The position numbers and the translations under genes are program-made. 64,000 nt of DNA from Duganella dendranthematis (GTDB lineage Bacteria > Pseudomonadota > Gammaproteobacteria > Burkholderiales > Burkholderiaceae_D), in the NCBI RefSeq assembly GCF_012849375.1, contig NZ_CP051684.1, positions 3,410,001 through 3,474,000 on the forward strand. The letters are read 5' to 3'. Position 1 is the stretch's first letter. Every line of letters starts with the position of its first letter. This document shows positions 26,091 through 35,075 of the stretch, one piece after another. A model generated the notes under the pieces. That model was not told where the DNA came from and searched no databases. It saw only the letters and a program-made list of their open reading frames with translations.

Positions 26091-26203
26091 TCGGTCGCCG
26101 CAAAGCGGCCACAGCTTCGTTGCGCCGTCTCGCCGTGCATTCGCACTGTCTTCGACGGCGACGCCTCGCTGTGACCACGTTGCGGCAACCTCATTCGCGC
26201 TAG

Positions 26204-26234
26204 AAAGCCCGCATTGCTTGCGGGCTTTTTCTTT
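26204..26234 (+). terminator. Rho-independent terminator after purH
   Basis: A 9-base-pair stem, AAAGCCCGC (26204-26212) with GCGGGCTTT (26220-26228), has a 7-base loop and continues into TTTCTTT. It ends the purH transcript. Its downstream arm overlaps the -35 element proposed for ruvC. Confidence 0.88.
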
Positions 26235-26246
26235 ACTGCATACAAT
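26218..26246 (+). promoter_or_regulatory. Predicted sigma-70 promoter of ruvC, giving a leaderless start
   Basis: TTGCGG at 26218-26223, a 17-base spacer and TACAAT at 26241-26246 form a good promoter. Transcription would be expected to begin about 7 bases after the -10 box, which is the A of the ruvC ATG at 26253. No Shine-Dalgarno is present before ruvC. The -35 lies in the downstream arm of the purH terminator. Confidence 0.6.
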
Positions 26247-26252
26247 CCCCTA

Positions 26253-26804
26253 ATGATAATTCTCGGCATCGACCCCGGCTTGCGCACCACCGGCTTTGGC
26301 GTCATCCACAAGCAGGGCAGCAAGCTGCTCTACATTGCCTCCGGCACCATCAAGAGCGGCGAGGGCGGTTTGCCGGCGCGGCTCAAGGTGATCCTGGACG
26401 GCGTGGGTGAAGTCGCGCGCACTTATTCCCCGGACTGCGCCGCCATCGAACAGGTATTCGTCAACGTCAACCCGCAATCGACGCTGCTGCTGGGCCAGGC
26501 CCGCGGCGCGGCAATCTGCGCGCTGGTATCAGCCGAGCTGAGCGTGGCCGAGTATTCGCCGACACAAATCAAACAAGCGGTGGTTGGCACAGGCCGCGCG
26601 GTCAAGGCGCAGATGCAGGACATGGTCGCGCGTCTGCTGAAATTGCCCGGCCTGCCAGGCACCGATGCCGCCGATGCGCTCGGTATCGCCATTTGCCACG
26701 CCCACAGCCGCGAAACGCTGACGCTGATCGCCGGCGCCACCAACACCACCGCCAACGGCCCGCTGGCCGGGCTGCGCATGCGGCGCGGCCGGCTGGTTGG
26801 CTAA
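26253..26804 (+). CDS. ruvC: Holliday junction endonuclease RuvC
   Basis: A 183-residue RNase-H-fold nuclease that resolves Holliday junctions with RuvAB. It begins [16 protein letters not shown], with the first catalytic Asp at residue 7. The Glu in AAIEQVFV and the paired Asp in [11 protein letters not shown] complete the active site. The start is the ATG at 26253; an upstream in-frame extension crosses the purH terminator and is rejected. ruvA follows 20 bases later. Confidence 0.97.
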   Translation: MIILGIDPGLRTTGFGVIHKQGSKLLYIASGTIKSGEGGLPARLKVILDGVGEVARTYSPDCAAIEQVFVNVNPQSTLLLGQARGAAICALVSAELSVAEYSPTQIKQAVVGTGRAVKAQMQDMVARLLKLPGLPGTDAADALGIAICHAHSRETLTLIAGATNTTANGPLAGLRMRRGRLVG

Positions 26805-26824
26805 AATTTTCTAAGGTCTCACTC

Positions 26825-27403
26825 ATGATTGGTCGTCTCTCCGGTATTCTGCTCGAAAAAAATCCGCCGCAATTGCTGGTGGACGTAGGTGGCGTCGGCT
26901 ATGAAGTCGATGTGCCGATGAGCACTTTCTACAACCTCCCGGGCGTCGGCGAGAAAGTGGTGCTGTTCACGCACCAGGCGATCCGCGAGGATGCGCATCT
27001 GCTGTTTGGCTTCGGCAATGCCGAGGAGCGCGCCGTGTTCCGCCAGCTGATCAAGATCACCGGCGTTGGCGCGCGCACGGCGCTGTCGATTTTGTCCGGC
27101 ATGTCGATCGCCGATTTGTCGCAGGCGGTGACGTTGCAGGAAGCGGGGCGCCTTGTCAAAGTGCCTGGCATCGGCAAGAAAACCGCCGAGCGGCTGCTGC
27201 TGGAGCTGAAGGGCAAGCTGGGTGCGGACATCGGCGCCGGTGGCGTCGCCGCTGTGCCCGACGCGAAATCCGACATCCTCAACGCGCTGCTGGCGCTGGG
27301 CTACTCCGACAAGGAAGCCTTGCTGGCACTCAAAACCGTCCCCGCCGGCGCCACCGTCTCCGACGGCATCAAGCAGGCGTTGAAGGCGCTGTCGAAGGGC
27401 TGA
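26825..27403 (+). CDS. ruvA: Holliday junction branch migration protein RuvA
   Basis: A 192-residue protein beginning [12 protein letters not shown]. Domain I (OB fold, 1-65) is followed by the two helix-hairpin-helix motifs ([13 protein letters not shown] and [17 protein letters not shown]) and the flexible C-terminal domain III that contacts RuvB ([17 protein letters not shown]). AAGG at about 26812 may serve as ribosome site. RuvA binds the four-way junction. Confidence 0.97.
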   Translation: MIGRLSGILLEKNPPQLLVDVGGVGYEVDVPMSTFYNLPGVGEKVVLFTHQAIREDAHLLFGFGNAEERAVFRQLIKITGVGARTALSILSGMSIADLSQAVTLQEAGRLVKVPGIGKKTAERLLLELKGKLGADIGAGGVAAVPDAKSDILNALLALGYSDKEALLALKTVPAGATVSDGIKQALKALSKG

Positions 27404-27430
27404 TCGCCCAATGCAGGGTAAAATACCTGT

Positions 27431-28489
27431 ATGAGCATACAGACCGACAGTTTTACCGAACAGCGCATTATCGATGCTGCGCCGTCTTCGCCAAATGAAG
27501 AGGCGATCGAACGCGCGCTGCGGCCCAAGCATCTCGATGAATATGTCGGGCAGTCCAAGATCCGCGACCAGCTGGAGATCTTCATCTCCGCCGCCCGCAA
27601 TCGTAAGGAGGCGCTCGACCATACGCTGCTGTTCGGGCCGCCAGGCCTGGGTAAAACCACGCTGGCCAACATCATCGCCCGCGAGATGGGCGTCAACCTG
27701 CGCCAGACCTCCGGCCCGGTGCTGGAACGCCCCGGCGACCTGGCCGCCATCCTGACCAACCTGGAAGCCAACGACGTCCTGTTTATCGACGAAATCCACC
27801 GCCTGTCGCCGGTGGTGGAAGAGATCCTGTACCCGGCGCTGGAGGACTACCAGATCGACATCATGATCGGCGAAGGCCCGGCCGCGCGCTCGGTCAAGCT
27901 CGACCTGCAACCGTTCACGCTGGTCGGCGCCACCACCCGCGCCGGCATGCTGACCAACCCGCTGCGCGACCGCTTCGGCATCGTCGCCCGGCTGGAGTTC
28001 TATACCACCGATGAACTGACCAAGATCGTCAGCCGCAGCGCCGCGCTGCTGAAGGCCCACATCGACGAAGACGGCGCCCGCGAAATCGCTCGCCGCGCGC
28101 GCGGCACGCCGCGGATCGCCAACCGCCTGCTGCGCCGCGTGCGCGACTACGCCGAGGTCAAGGGCAACGGCGAGATCACCAAGACCGTGGCCGACGCCGC
28201 GCTGGTGATGCTGGATGTCGACACGGTCGGCTTCGACGTCATGGACCGCAAGCTGCTGGAAGCGGTGCTGTACAAATTCGGCGGCGGCCCGGTCGGCATC
28301 GGCAACCTGGCGGCGGCCATCGGCGAAGCGGCCGACACCATCGAAGACGTGCTGGAACCGTACCTGATCCAGCAAGGCTTCCTGCAGCGTACGCCACGCG
28401 GCCGGGTCGCGACGCCGGCCGCCTACAAGCATTTCGGCATGAGCCCGCCGCGCACCAATCCGAATGGCGAACTGTGGAGCGATCTGTAA
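27431..28489 (+). CDS. ruvB: Holliday junction DNA helicase motor RuvB
   Basis: A 352-residue AAA+ ATPase with Walker [12 protein letters not shown] (about 69-78), Walker B LFIDEIHR, sensor 1 VGATTRAG, the arginine-finger region and a winged-helix C-terminal domain ([14 protein letters not shown]). It powers branch migration. The gap after ruvA is 27 bases. A -10-like TAAAAT ends at 27424, 6 bases before the ATG, and no Shine-Dalgarno is well placed. The stop overlaps the next start (TAATG). Confidence 0.97.
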   Translation: MSIQTDSFTEQRIIDAAPSSPNEEAIERALRPKHLDEYVGQSKIRDQLEIFISAARNRKEALDHTLLFGPPGLGKTTLANIIAREMGVNLRQTSGPVLERPGDLAAILTNLEANDVLFIDEIHRLSPVVEEILYPALEDYQIDIMIGEGPAARSVKLDLQPFTLVGATTRAGMLTNPLRDRFGIVARLEFYTTDELTKIVSRSAALLKAHIDEDGAREIARRARGTPRIANRLLRRVRDYAEVKGNGEITKTVADAALVMLDVDTVGFDVMDRKLLEAVLYKFGGGPVGIGNLAAAIGEAADTIEDVLEPYLIQQGFLQRTPRGRVATPAAYKHFGMSPPRTNPNGELWSDL

Positions 28490-28950
28490 TGCAGATCTGG
28501 GTCGACGCCGACGCCTGTCCCGCCGTCATCAAGGAAATCCTGTACCGCGTGGCCGACCGCATGCAGATGCAGGTGACGCTGGTGGCCAACCAGTTGCTGC
28601 GGGTGCCGCCGTCGCGTTTCATCCGCTCGGTGCAAGTCCCGTCCGGCGCTGATGTGGCGGACCAGGAGATTGTGCGCTTGCTGGAGCCCGGCGACCTGGT
28701 GGTCACCGGCGACATCCCGCTGGCCTCGGACGTGCTGAAGAAGGGCGGCTACGCGCTCAATCCGCGCGGCGAGTTCTACACCAACGACAATATCGCGCAG
28801 ATGCTGACCATGCGCGCCTTCATGGATGAGCTGCGCGGCAGCGGCGTGGATACCGGCGGCCCGGCCGCCTTCAGTCAGGCCGACCGGCAGAGTTTCGCCA
28901 ACAGCCTCGACCGCCATCTGGCCAAGCACAAACGCAGCAGCAATGGATGA
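28489..28950 (+). CDS. YaiI/YqxD family (DUF188) protein
   Basis: A 153-residue protein. It starts [11 protein letters not shown], the hallmark of the family, and has [16 protein letters not shown] and the [10 protein letters not shown] block. The fold is PIN-like and the acidic residues suggest a nuclease, but function is not established. The ATG shares one base with the ruvB stop, so translation is coupled to ruvB. Confidence 0.93.
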   Translation: MQIWVDADACPAVIKEILYRVADRMQMQVTLVANQLLRVPPSRFIRSVQVPSGADVADQEIVRLLEPGDLVVTGDIPLASDVLKKGGYALNPRGEFYTNDNIAQMLTMRAFMDELRGSGVDTGGPAAFSQADRQSFANSLDRHLAKHKRSSNG

Positions 28951-29881
28951 ACTGCGCGCCATCTCGACCTTTATCCGCGCTGCCGAACTGGGCAGCTTCA
29001 ACAAGGTCGCCGAAGCGCAGGGCACCACGCCGCAGGCCGTCAGCAAAACCATCCGCCAGTTTGAGCAGCACCTCGGCGTGCGCCTGTTTCACCGCACCAC
29101 GCGCAACAGCACGCTGACCGAAGAGGGCCAGCGTTTGCTGGAGTCGATCAAGCCCAGCCTGGATGGCGTGGTTGGCGCGCTGGCGCGGGCCCGCAGCGCC
29201 GCGCGCGAGGATGAAGGACTGATCCGTGTGGCCGCCTCCGGCTCCATGGGACGCCGCATTCTGATGCCGCTGCTGGCCGAGTTTCAGTTGGCCTATCCTG
29301 GCATCCAGATCGATCTGATCCAGGATGACGCCTTCAGCGATCTGGTGCATGACCGCATCGACGTCGGCTTCCGTGGCGGCAATGCGCCGGAGGCGCAGAT
29401 CGTCAGCCGGCGGCTGTTTCCGGTCCAGCAAATCGTCTGCGCTTCACCGGACTATTTGCAGCGCCACGGCGCGCCGCGCAGCCTGGAAGAATTGGCGGCG
29501 CACCGCTGCACCGCCTATCGCCAGCCTGGCAGCGGACGGGCCATGGCCTGGGAATTCGAGATCGATGGCGAGACGGTGTTCCACCACGTGCAGCCGGTCC
29601 TGCTCAGCAACGATCCCGAGACCGAAATGCACGCCGTGTTGGCCGGCATCGGCATCGGCCAGATCGACAGCATCAACGCCAGCGCCGCCATCCGCGCCGG
29701 CCAGCTGCAACCGCTGCTGACCGAACATCTCAGCGAGCGCATGGGGTTTTACCTGTACTTTCCGCAGCGAACCGACATGCCGGGCAGGGTGCGGCGCTTC
29801 ATCGACTTTGTGGTGGCACCGCTGCAGGACAATGAGCAGTTCTACCTGCCCGCCGCCGAGATGAAGCGATATCAACTTTAA
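28943..29881 (+). CDS. LysR-family transcriptional regulator
   Basis: A 312-residue protein starting at the ATG at 28943, overlapping the end of the YaiI-like gene by 8 bases. The N-terminal winged helix-turn-helix is clear ([20 protein letters not shown] then [20 protein letters not shown]). A periplasmic-binding-type effector domain covers about 90-300 and ends like the CrgA/YhjC group (RRFIDFVV). It probably controls the dehydrogenase gene 89 bases downstream on the same strand, an inference from position. Confidence 0.92.
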   Translation: MDELRAISTFIRAAELGSFNKVAEAQGTTPQAVSKTIRQFEQHLGVRLFHRTTRNSTLTEEGQRLLESIKPSLDGVVGALARARSAAREDEGLIRVAASGSMGRRILMPLLAEFQLAYPGIQIDLIQDDAFSDLVHDRIDVGFRGGNAPEAQIVSRRLFPVQQIVCASPDYLQRHGAPRSLEELAAHRCTAYRQPGSGRAMAWEFEIDGETVFHHVQPVLLSNDPETEMHAVLAGIGIGQIDSINASAAIRAGQLQPLLTEHLSERMGFYLYFPQRTDMPGRVRRFIDFVVAPLQDNEQFYLPAAEMKRYQL

Positions 29882-29970
29882 GTTGCTACTGAAACGGTTT
29901 ATTGCGACTACTTCGGTTGCGATTAATTTTCTATAGTTCCCTGTCTTTCAACCCAACAGGAGAACGCATC

Positions 29971-30720
29971 ATGAAAAATCGTGTAGCTGTCATTACCGGC
30001 GCCTCAAGCGGCATTGGCCTTTTCACCGCCAAACTTCTGGCCACGCGCGGCGCCAAAGTGGCGTTGTTGGCGCGTCGAAAGGACGTATTGGAACAAGCGG
30101 TGAGCGAGATTCGCGCGGCCGGCGGCGAGGCGCTGGCGCTGATGGTCGACGTCACCGACCAGGCGTCGGTGGACGCGGCAGCGGCGGCGGTCGAGCAGGC
30201 TTACGGTCCCGCCAATCTGGTCTTCAACAATGCCGGCGTGATGCTGCCGGGCGCGATCGAGGCACGTGAAACGGATGTGTGGCAACACCAGATCGACTTG
30301 AACGTGACCGGCGTGATGCGCGTGATCTCGGCCTTCGTGCCGCAACTGGTCAAGAGCGCGGAGCAGGGCGCGACGGTGGATCTGATCAACACCTCGTCGA
30401 TCGCCGCGCAGAATATCTATCCGTACTTTGCGGTCTATAGCGGCACCAAGGCCTATGTCAGCCACCTGAGTCGCCACCTGCGCGCGGAGCTGGGACCGAA
30501 GGATATTCGCGTGTCGCTGATCGAGCCGGGCATTACCGAGACTGAGCTGCAAGGCCATTGGACCTTTCAGGGCGCCAAGGACTGGCTCGCCGGAGCGGCG
30601 CGAAGCATGGAATTCCTGCAGCCGCAGGACGTGGCGGAAGTCGTCGCTTTCCTGGCGGCACAGCCGAAGCACGTGAACCTGCAGCAGGTGGTCGTCATGC
30701 CGACCAGGCAGGCTACGTAA
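29971..30720 (+). CDS. SDR-family NAD(P)-dependent oxidoreductase
   Basis: A 249-residue classical short-chain dehydrogenase. The cofactor motif TGASSGIG is at residues 9-16, NNAGV follows, and the catalytic Ser-Tyr-Lys set is visible (NTSSIAA, YSGTKA). A ribosome site AGGAGAA precedes the ATG. A -10-like TATAGT at 29932-29937 and two copies of TTGCGA (29902-29907, 29917-29922) precede it and may belong to a LysR-controlled promoter. Substrate unknown. Confidence 0.92.
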   Translation: MKNRVAVITGASSGIGLFTAKLLATRGAKVALLARRKDVLEQAVSEIRAAGGEALALMVDVTDQASVDAAAAAVEQAYGPANLVFNNAGVMLPGAIEARETDVWQHQIDLNVTGVMRVISAFVPQLVKSAEQGATVDLINTSSIAAQNIYPYFAVYSGTKAYVSHLSRHLRAELGPKDIRVSLIEPGITETELQGHWTFQGAKDWLAGAARSMEFLQPQDVAEVVAFLAAQPKHVNLQQVVVMPTRQAT

Positions 30721-31092
30721 TCACTTCTTGTCGATGCGCATGGTCGGCACGAAGCGGGTCAGGTAGATGGTCACGCAGGCGCCGATCAGCACGATCAGCA
30801 GGCGCACCCACAGCATGTCGGTGCGCCAGACCGAATAGCTCATCGAACCCCACATGAAGACCAGCACCCAGATCTTGCCGCGTAGCGGAATGCCGTGGCC
30901 GTTCTCATAATTGCGCAGGTATTTGCCGAACACCGGGTTGGTTTGCAGCCAGTTGTGCATGCGCGGCGATGCGCGCACGAAGCAGGCCGAGGCCAGTAAT
31001 AGGAATGGCGTGGTCGGTAACAGGGGCAGGAAGATGCCGAGTACGCCCAGGATCACCGCCAGGATGCCGACAACGTTGAGAATTATTTTCAT
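30721..31092 (-). CDS. YbaN/DUF454 family small inner-membrane protein
   Basis: A 123-residue protein starting at the ATG at 31092. It has the family's N-terminal double hydrophobic segment with GVLGIFLPLLPTTPFLLLA, a soluble FVRASPRMHNWLQTNPVFG block, and a C-terminal hydrophobic pair (about 70-115). Function of the family is unknown. The gene stop abuts the dehydrogenase stop (convergent) and the start faces the ThuA-like gene across 67 bases. Confidence 0.9.
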   Translation of the reverse strand: MKIILNVVGILAVILGVLGIFLPLLPTTPFLLLASACFVRASPRMHNWLQTNPVFGKYLRNYENGHGIPLRGKIWVLVFMWGSMSYSVWRTDMLWVRLLIVLIGACVTIYLTRFVPTMRIDKK

Positions 31093-31159
31093 TTGGCCAA
31101 ATCGTATCACCTTGCGTTAGACTATGACAAAATGATAGCGCTAACTTAAGGAGGGGACG

Positions 31160-31921
31160 ATGACGCAACGCTTGCTGGCCTTGGTGGCTGGTTTAACAAT
31201 GATGGCCGGCGCCCACGCCGACACCCAGTACAAAATCCTGGTGCTGGCCATGTCGAGCAAGTACCACTACGAATACATCCCGGTAGCGCGCGACAGTCTG
31301 GAAAAGCTAGGCAAGCTGCACGCCTTCGAGATGACCTACACCAACAAGCCGGAAGTCTTCGATGGCGATCTGACCCAGTACGCCGCCGTGATGTTCCTCA
31401 ACACGCCGCCGGAAGAACTGAACGAGGCGCGTCGCAAGAAGTTTGAGGCGTACATACAGCACGGTGGTAACGCCATGCTGGTACATCGCTCGCTGATCAT
31501 TCCGCCCAACACCTGGCCGTGGTTTGAAAAGCTGATCGGCCGCCATGTCGGCACGCATCCCATGCTGCAAACCGGCGTGGCCGACGTGGTCGATAAAAAA
31601 TTCCCCGCCACATTCGGCCTGCCGGATCACTGGATCTGGAGCGATGAATGGTATGTGTTTGACGATCCGTACAAGATCAAGATCAACCCGGTGCTGAACG
31701 TCGACGAGACCAGCTACGACCCGACCAAGATCTGGCCGGGGCAAGTGTCACACGGCATGGGCAAGGAGCATCCGGTCAGCTGGTATCACTACGTCGACCA
31801 GAGCCGTGTGTTCGTCACGGCGCTGGGGCACGATGGCAATATGTACAAGGACCCGCAATACCTGGCCCACCTGATGGGCGGCATCTGGTGGACTGCCACC
31901 GGCAAGGGGATCAAGCAGTAA
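31160..31921 (+). CDS. Secreted ThuA-domain protein
   Basis: A 253-residue protein with a signal peptide (MTQRLLALVAGLTMMAGAHA). The rest is a glutamine-amidotransferase-like ThuA domain: YKILVLAMSSKYHYEYIPV, FEAYIQHGGNAMLVHRS, WSDEWYVFDDPY, PVSWYHY and VFVTALGHDGNMY. Related proteins occur in sugar-utilisation loci, but here the neighbours give no hint. AAGGAGG lies before the ATG. It is convergent with the DUF2147 gene, with adjacent stops. Confidence 0.88.
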   Translation: MTQRLLALVAGLTMMAGAHADTQYKILVLAMSSKYHYEYIPVARDSLEKLGKLHAFEMTYTNKPEVFDGDLTQYAAVMFLNTPPEELNEARRKKFEAYIQHGGNAMLVHRSLIIPPNTWPWFEKLIGRHVGTHPMLQTGVADVVDKKFPATFGLPDHWIWSDEWYVFDDPYKIKINPVLNVDETSYDPTKIWPGQVSHGMGKEHPVSWYHYVDQSRVFVTALGHDGNMYKDPQYLAHLMGGIWWTATGKGIKQ

Positions 31922-32362
31922 TTACTCCTGGCGTACCCAGACTTGCGAGCGGCCCAGCATCGGCACGCCGATGTAGCCGCGCACGCTGAGTTTCTTGCCG
32001 CCGTCGGTCAGGTGCATTTTACTCTTGTAGACCTTGCCGTTGTTCGGGTCGAGGATTTCGCCGCCGGCGTATTCATCGCCGTCTTTCTTCAGGCCGGACA
32101 GGATGGTCATGCCCAGCACCGGCTGGTCCTTACGGGCGTCGTCGCATTTATCGCATTTTGGCGCCGGGTCTTCGTTGGGCTCGCGGAATAGTTGTTCGAT
32201 CTTACCTTGCAGGACGCCGTTGGTTTCCGTGATGCGGATCAGCGCCTTGGGCTTACCGCTGACGTCGTCGATGTTTTTCCAAAGGCCGACCGGCGAGGTG
32301 TTGTCGGCAAAGGCCGGGGAGATGCTCAGCGCAGCTGCGGCGAGGAGGGCGAGGAATTTCAT
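31922..32362 (-). CDS. DUF2147 domain secreted protein
   Basis: A 146-residue protein with a signal peptide (MKFLALLAAAALSISPAFA) and the DUF2147 signature: SPVGLWKNIDDVSGKPKALI near the start, WWxx-like ILDPNNGKVYKSKM, and LSVRGYIGVPMLGRSQVW at the end. A CDKCDD motif at about 70-75 could be a disulfide. Function is unknown; it is probably periplasmic. Confidence 0.9.
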   Translation of the reverse strand: MKFLALLAAAALSISPAFADNTSPVGLWKNIDDVSGKPKALIRITETNGVLQGKIEQLFREPNEDPAPKCDKCDDARKDQPVLGMTILSGLKKDGDEYAGGEILDPNNGKVYKSKMHLTDGGKKLSVRGYIGVPMLGRSQVWVRQE

Positions 32363-32524
32363 TTTTGGTCTCCAAATAGTTATTGTGTGGGTCCATTATA
32401 CGAACTGACCGACCGTGCTAATTAGAGGCTCTCATCCAATTTCCTACACACCGGTGCGGCGCGCGCCGATGGCGATGGCCGGCTGGCGCCGCTAGCATGG
32501 GGCACCATTTCAAGGAGAATTGCC

Positions 32525-32776
32525 ATGACTCAGCATGATCAATCAATCGGCGGCCCCGGCGCTGTCGACGGCATCGCCGGCAGCCCCTCTGGTACCGAGG
32601 GCGCCACCAGCGGCGCCGGCATCGACAAAGGCGCGCCGCCCAAGCGGGACAGCGGCCCCGAGCGCCACCCAACGCCTGCACTCGGCGGCAACAGCACCGA
32701 CAGCCGCCAGTCCACCAGCGGTGTGATGCAAAAAGAACCACGTGAAAACGTCGAGGAACGGCAACCCGGACCGTGA
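32525..32776 (+). CDS. Small hydrophilic low-complexity protein, unknown function
   Basis: An 83-residue protein rich in Gly, Ser, Pro, Glu and charged residues, with no hydrophobic core, so it is predicted to be disordered. A strong ribosome site AAGGAG (32512-32517) precedes the ATG by 7 bases, which supports real translation. I recognise no family. The 162-base gap upstream, to the divergent DUF2147 gene, holds no other feature I can name. Confidence 0.6.
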   Translation: MTQHDQSIGGPGAVDGIAGSPSGTEGATSGAGIDKGAPPKRDSGPERHPTPALGGNSTDSRQSTSGVMQKEPRENVEERQPGP

Positions 32777-32798
32777 TTACACGAAAAGTCTAAAATGA

Positions 32799-32833
32799 GA
32801 TAATATGTTCAGATGACGAAAACATCTGAACAT
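32799..32833 (+). promoter_or_regulatory. -10 box and perfect dyad over the start of the YheO-type regulator gene
   Basis: GATAAT at 32799-32804 is a -10-like box. Directly after it, ATGTTCAGATG (32805-32815) and its exact complement (32823-32833) flank 7 bases. The ATG of the regulator (32813-32815) lies in the first arm. No Shine-Dalgarno precedes the ATG. The position suggests an autoregulatory operator; function is inferred. Confidence 0.55.
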
Positions 32834-33439
32834 CAAAACCTGCTTGCGCAAATGCAGCAGGTGGCCGAGGGCCTTGGAAAGACGCTGGCGCCGTTTTGCG
32901 AAGTGGTGCTGCATGACCTGACCCAGCCGGAGCACGCCATCCTGGCGATCCACAACAACCTGTCCGGCCGCGAAGTCGGCGAACCCGCCACCGAGCTCGG
33001 CTTGGCGCGCGCAGCCGATCCGGCCTTCGAGCAGGTCATTGCCAACTATCCCAACACATTCCCCGATGGCCGGCTGGCCAAGAGCACCTCGGTCGGCATC
33101 AAGGACAGCGATGGCCAGTACATCGCCGCGCTGTGCCTGAATGTGGACCTGACCGTTTTCCGCAGCCTCAACAGCATGCTGACGCAATTCGGCAGCGTGG
33201 ACACGGCGATGGCCGTCAGCGAAACCATGGCGCCGGCCGGCGCCGACGCCATCCGCCAGCGCATCGACCAGTTTGCCGCGCGGCTCGGCACCACGCCGCG
33301 CGCACTGAAAGCCGACGAGCGCAAGGCGCTGATGCGCGAGCTGAAAGAAGCGGGCCTCAGCGATGTGCGGCGGGCGATGGACATCGTCGCCGCCTATCTC
33401 AACGTCTCCCGCGCCACCGTCTACAACGACGCACGCTAA
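32813..33439 (+). CDS. YheO/DauR-type transcriptional regulator (PAS-like plus HTH)
   Basis: A 208-residue protein. An N-terminal YheO-like PAS domain (about 15-120, with CEVVLHDL and AILAIHNNLSGREVG) is followed by a C-terminal DauR-type helix-turn-helix (about 165-207, DIVAAYLNVSRATVYNDAR). DauR represses D-arginine catabolism in Pseudomonas. The adjacent dehydratase gene 18 bases downstream suggests a comparable amino-acid response. The start is the ATG at 32813 inside a perfect inverted repeat. Confidence 0.9.
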   Translation: MTKTSEHQNLLAQMQQVAEGLGKTLAPFCEVVLHDLTQPEHAILAIHNNLSGREVGEPATELGLARAADPAFEQVIANYPNTFPDGRLAKSTSVGIKDSDGQYIAALCLNVDLTVFRSLNSMLTQFGSVDTAMAVSETMAPAGADAIRQRIDQFAARLGTTPRALKADERKALMRELKEAGLSDVRRAMDIVAAYLNVSRATVYNDAR

Positions 33440-33457
33440 ATCACCACAGGAACCATC

Positions 33458-34435
33458 ATGAGCGAACAGAAACTGCCTACCTTTGAAGACGTGGTTGCCG
33501 CGTCCGAGCGCATTGCCGGCGTCGCGCACCGCACGCCGGTGCTGACCTCCAGCACCGCCAATGCCGAGCTGGGTGCGGAGATTTTCTTCAAGTGCGAAAA
33601 CTTCCAACGCATGGGCGCGTTCAAATTCCGTGGCGGCTATAACTCGCTGGCCAGGTTCACGCCGGAGCAGCGCAAGGCCGGCGTGGTGGCGTTCTCGTCG
33701 GGCAATCACGCGCAGGCGATTGCCTTGTCGGCCAAGCTGCTGGGGATTCCGGCCACCATCGTCATGCCGCATGATGCGCCGGCCGCCAAGGTGGCCGCCA
33801 CGCGCGGCTACGGCGCGCAAGTGGTGATTTACGACCGCTACACGGAAGACCGCGAACAGATCGGCCGCGACCTGGCCGCCAGGCATGGCCTGACCCTGAT
33901 TCCGCCGTATGACCATCCGGACGTGATTGCCGGACAGGGCACGGCGGCCAAGGAGTTGTTCGAGGAAGCGGGACGGCTGGATTATGTGTTCGCGCCGCTG
34001 GGCGGTGGCGGCCTGCTGAGCGGCACGGCGCTGTCGACGCGGGCCTTGTCGCCGTCGGCCAAGCTGTTTGGTGTGGAGCCGGAGGCGGGCAACGATGGTC
34101 AGCAATCTTTCCGCAGCGGCAGCATCGTGCACATCGAGACGCCGAAGACGATTGCCGATGGCGCGCAGACCCAGCACCTGGGCAACCTGACTTTCCCGAT
34201 TATCCAGCGCGACGTGGATGACATCCTGACTGCCAGCGACGAACAGCTGCGCGCTGAAATGCGCTTCTTCGCCGAGCGCATGAAGATGGTTGTGGAGCCG
34301 ACCGGCGTGCTGGGCCTGGCCGCCGCACGCGCGATGAAGGAGCAACTGCAAGGCAAGCGCGTTGGCATCATCATCAGCGGTGGCAACGTCGATATCGCCC
34401 GCTATGCCGAACTGCTGGCTATCACGCCGATTTGA
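33458..34435 (+). CDS. PLP-dependent threonine/serine dehydratase
   Basis: A 325-residue fold-type II PLP enzyme. The Schiff-base Lys is in GAFKFRGGYN, the phosphate loop is GGGGLLSG, and SSGNHAQAIALSAKLLG is typical. It has no C-terminal ACT/regulatory domain, so it is catabolic or racemase-like (serine racemase, threo-3-hydroxyaspartate dehydratase group) and not IlvA. The YheO-type regulator immediately upstream probably controls it. The last 34 bases overlap the converging PEP-CTERM remnant. Confidence 0.9.
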   Translation: MSEQKLPTFEDVVAASERIAGVAHRTPVLTSSTANAELGAEIFFKCENFQRMGAFKFRGGYNSLARFTPEQRKAGVVAFSSGNHAQAIALSAKLLGIPATIVMPHDAPAAKVAATRGYGAQVVIYDRYTEDREQIGRDLAARHGLTLIPPYDHPDVIAGQGTAAKELFEEAGRLDYVFAPLGGGGLLSGTALSTRALSPSAKLFGVEPEAGNDGQQSFRSGSIVHIETPKTIADGAQTQHLGNLTFPIIQRDVDDILTASDEQLRAEMRFFAERMKMVVEPTGVLGLAAARAMKEQLQGKRVGIIISGGNVDIARYAELLAITPI

Positions 34436-34997
34436 CGTTGACGTCGCCAGGCCAGCAGGCCGAGGCCGGCCGCCATCATCGTGTAAGTGGCCGGTTCCGG
34501 CACCGAACTCACCAAGGTCACGGACGTAATGGCGCCGGCGGCCGTCAGCCAGAGGGCGTGCGGGGCCATGCCGGTGCTGTAATAGTAGCGGAATGTGCCC
34601 TGGGGGAACGGCGTCAATGAATCGGGAATGTGGTTGTAGGTCAACGCAGTGGCGGATGGATCGGCAACTACCAGCCCCAAGCTTTCCGAGCCGCCCGTGT
34701 TGAGATCGCTGCTGACGCCCCAATACACGGCGTCCTGCCACGGGCCTAGCGCCTGGTTCTGGGTGGTGAATCCGTAACTGGCATTGGCGGCATTCAGCGT
34801 GTAAGGATTGTTGCCAAAGGTCGCGGTGAACGCGTTTTTCCCTGCGGCGGCGTCATATGTGTTGACCGTGCCGCTGCCGGACGGACTGCTGTAGCTTAAG
34901 GGCGTCGACGTCCCAGTGTGAAGCTGCCATGCAGGACATCACCCACCGAGAGTCCTGCCGACAGCGAGCCGGCCAATAAAACACTGAGCTTCTTCAT
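34402..34997 (-). pseudogene. Frameshifted PEP-CTERM protein gene
   Basis: On the minus strand an ATG at 34997, preceded by GAGGAG, opens a signal peptide (MKKLSVLLAGSLSAGLSVGD) that stops after 34 codons. Another frame carries on without a stop from about 34940 (AWQLHTGTSTPLSYSS...) to 34402. It ends in a PEP-CTERM tail: VPEPAT, a hydrophobic stretch, then WRRQRQ. One frameshift near 34910-34950 joins the two parts into a roughly 198-residue exported protein. The C-terminal extension past WRRQRQ (IGVIASSSA) is longer than usual. It could be real decay or a sequencing error. Confidence 0.72.
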
Positions 34998-35075
34998 TTG
35001 CTTCTCCTCGGTGGGGCGTTCGCCCATACCATACTAGTCCACCGTGGGTGGAAGTCAAACGAGCAGCAGCAATGA

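Noticed and set aside
26819..28432. A 537-codon minus-strand frame across ruvA and ruvB
   Set aside because: It spans two well-supported genes on the other strand and shows no domain.
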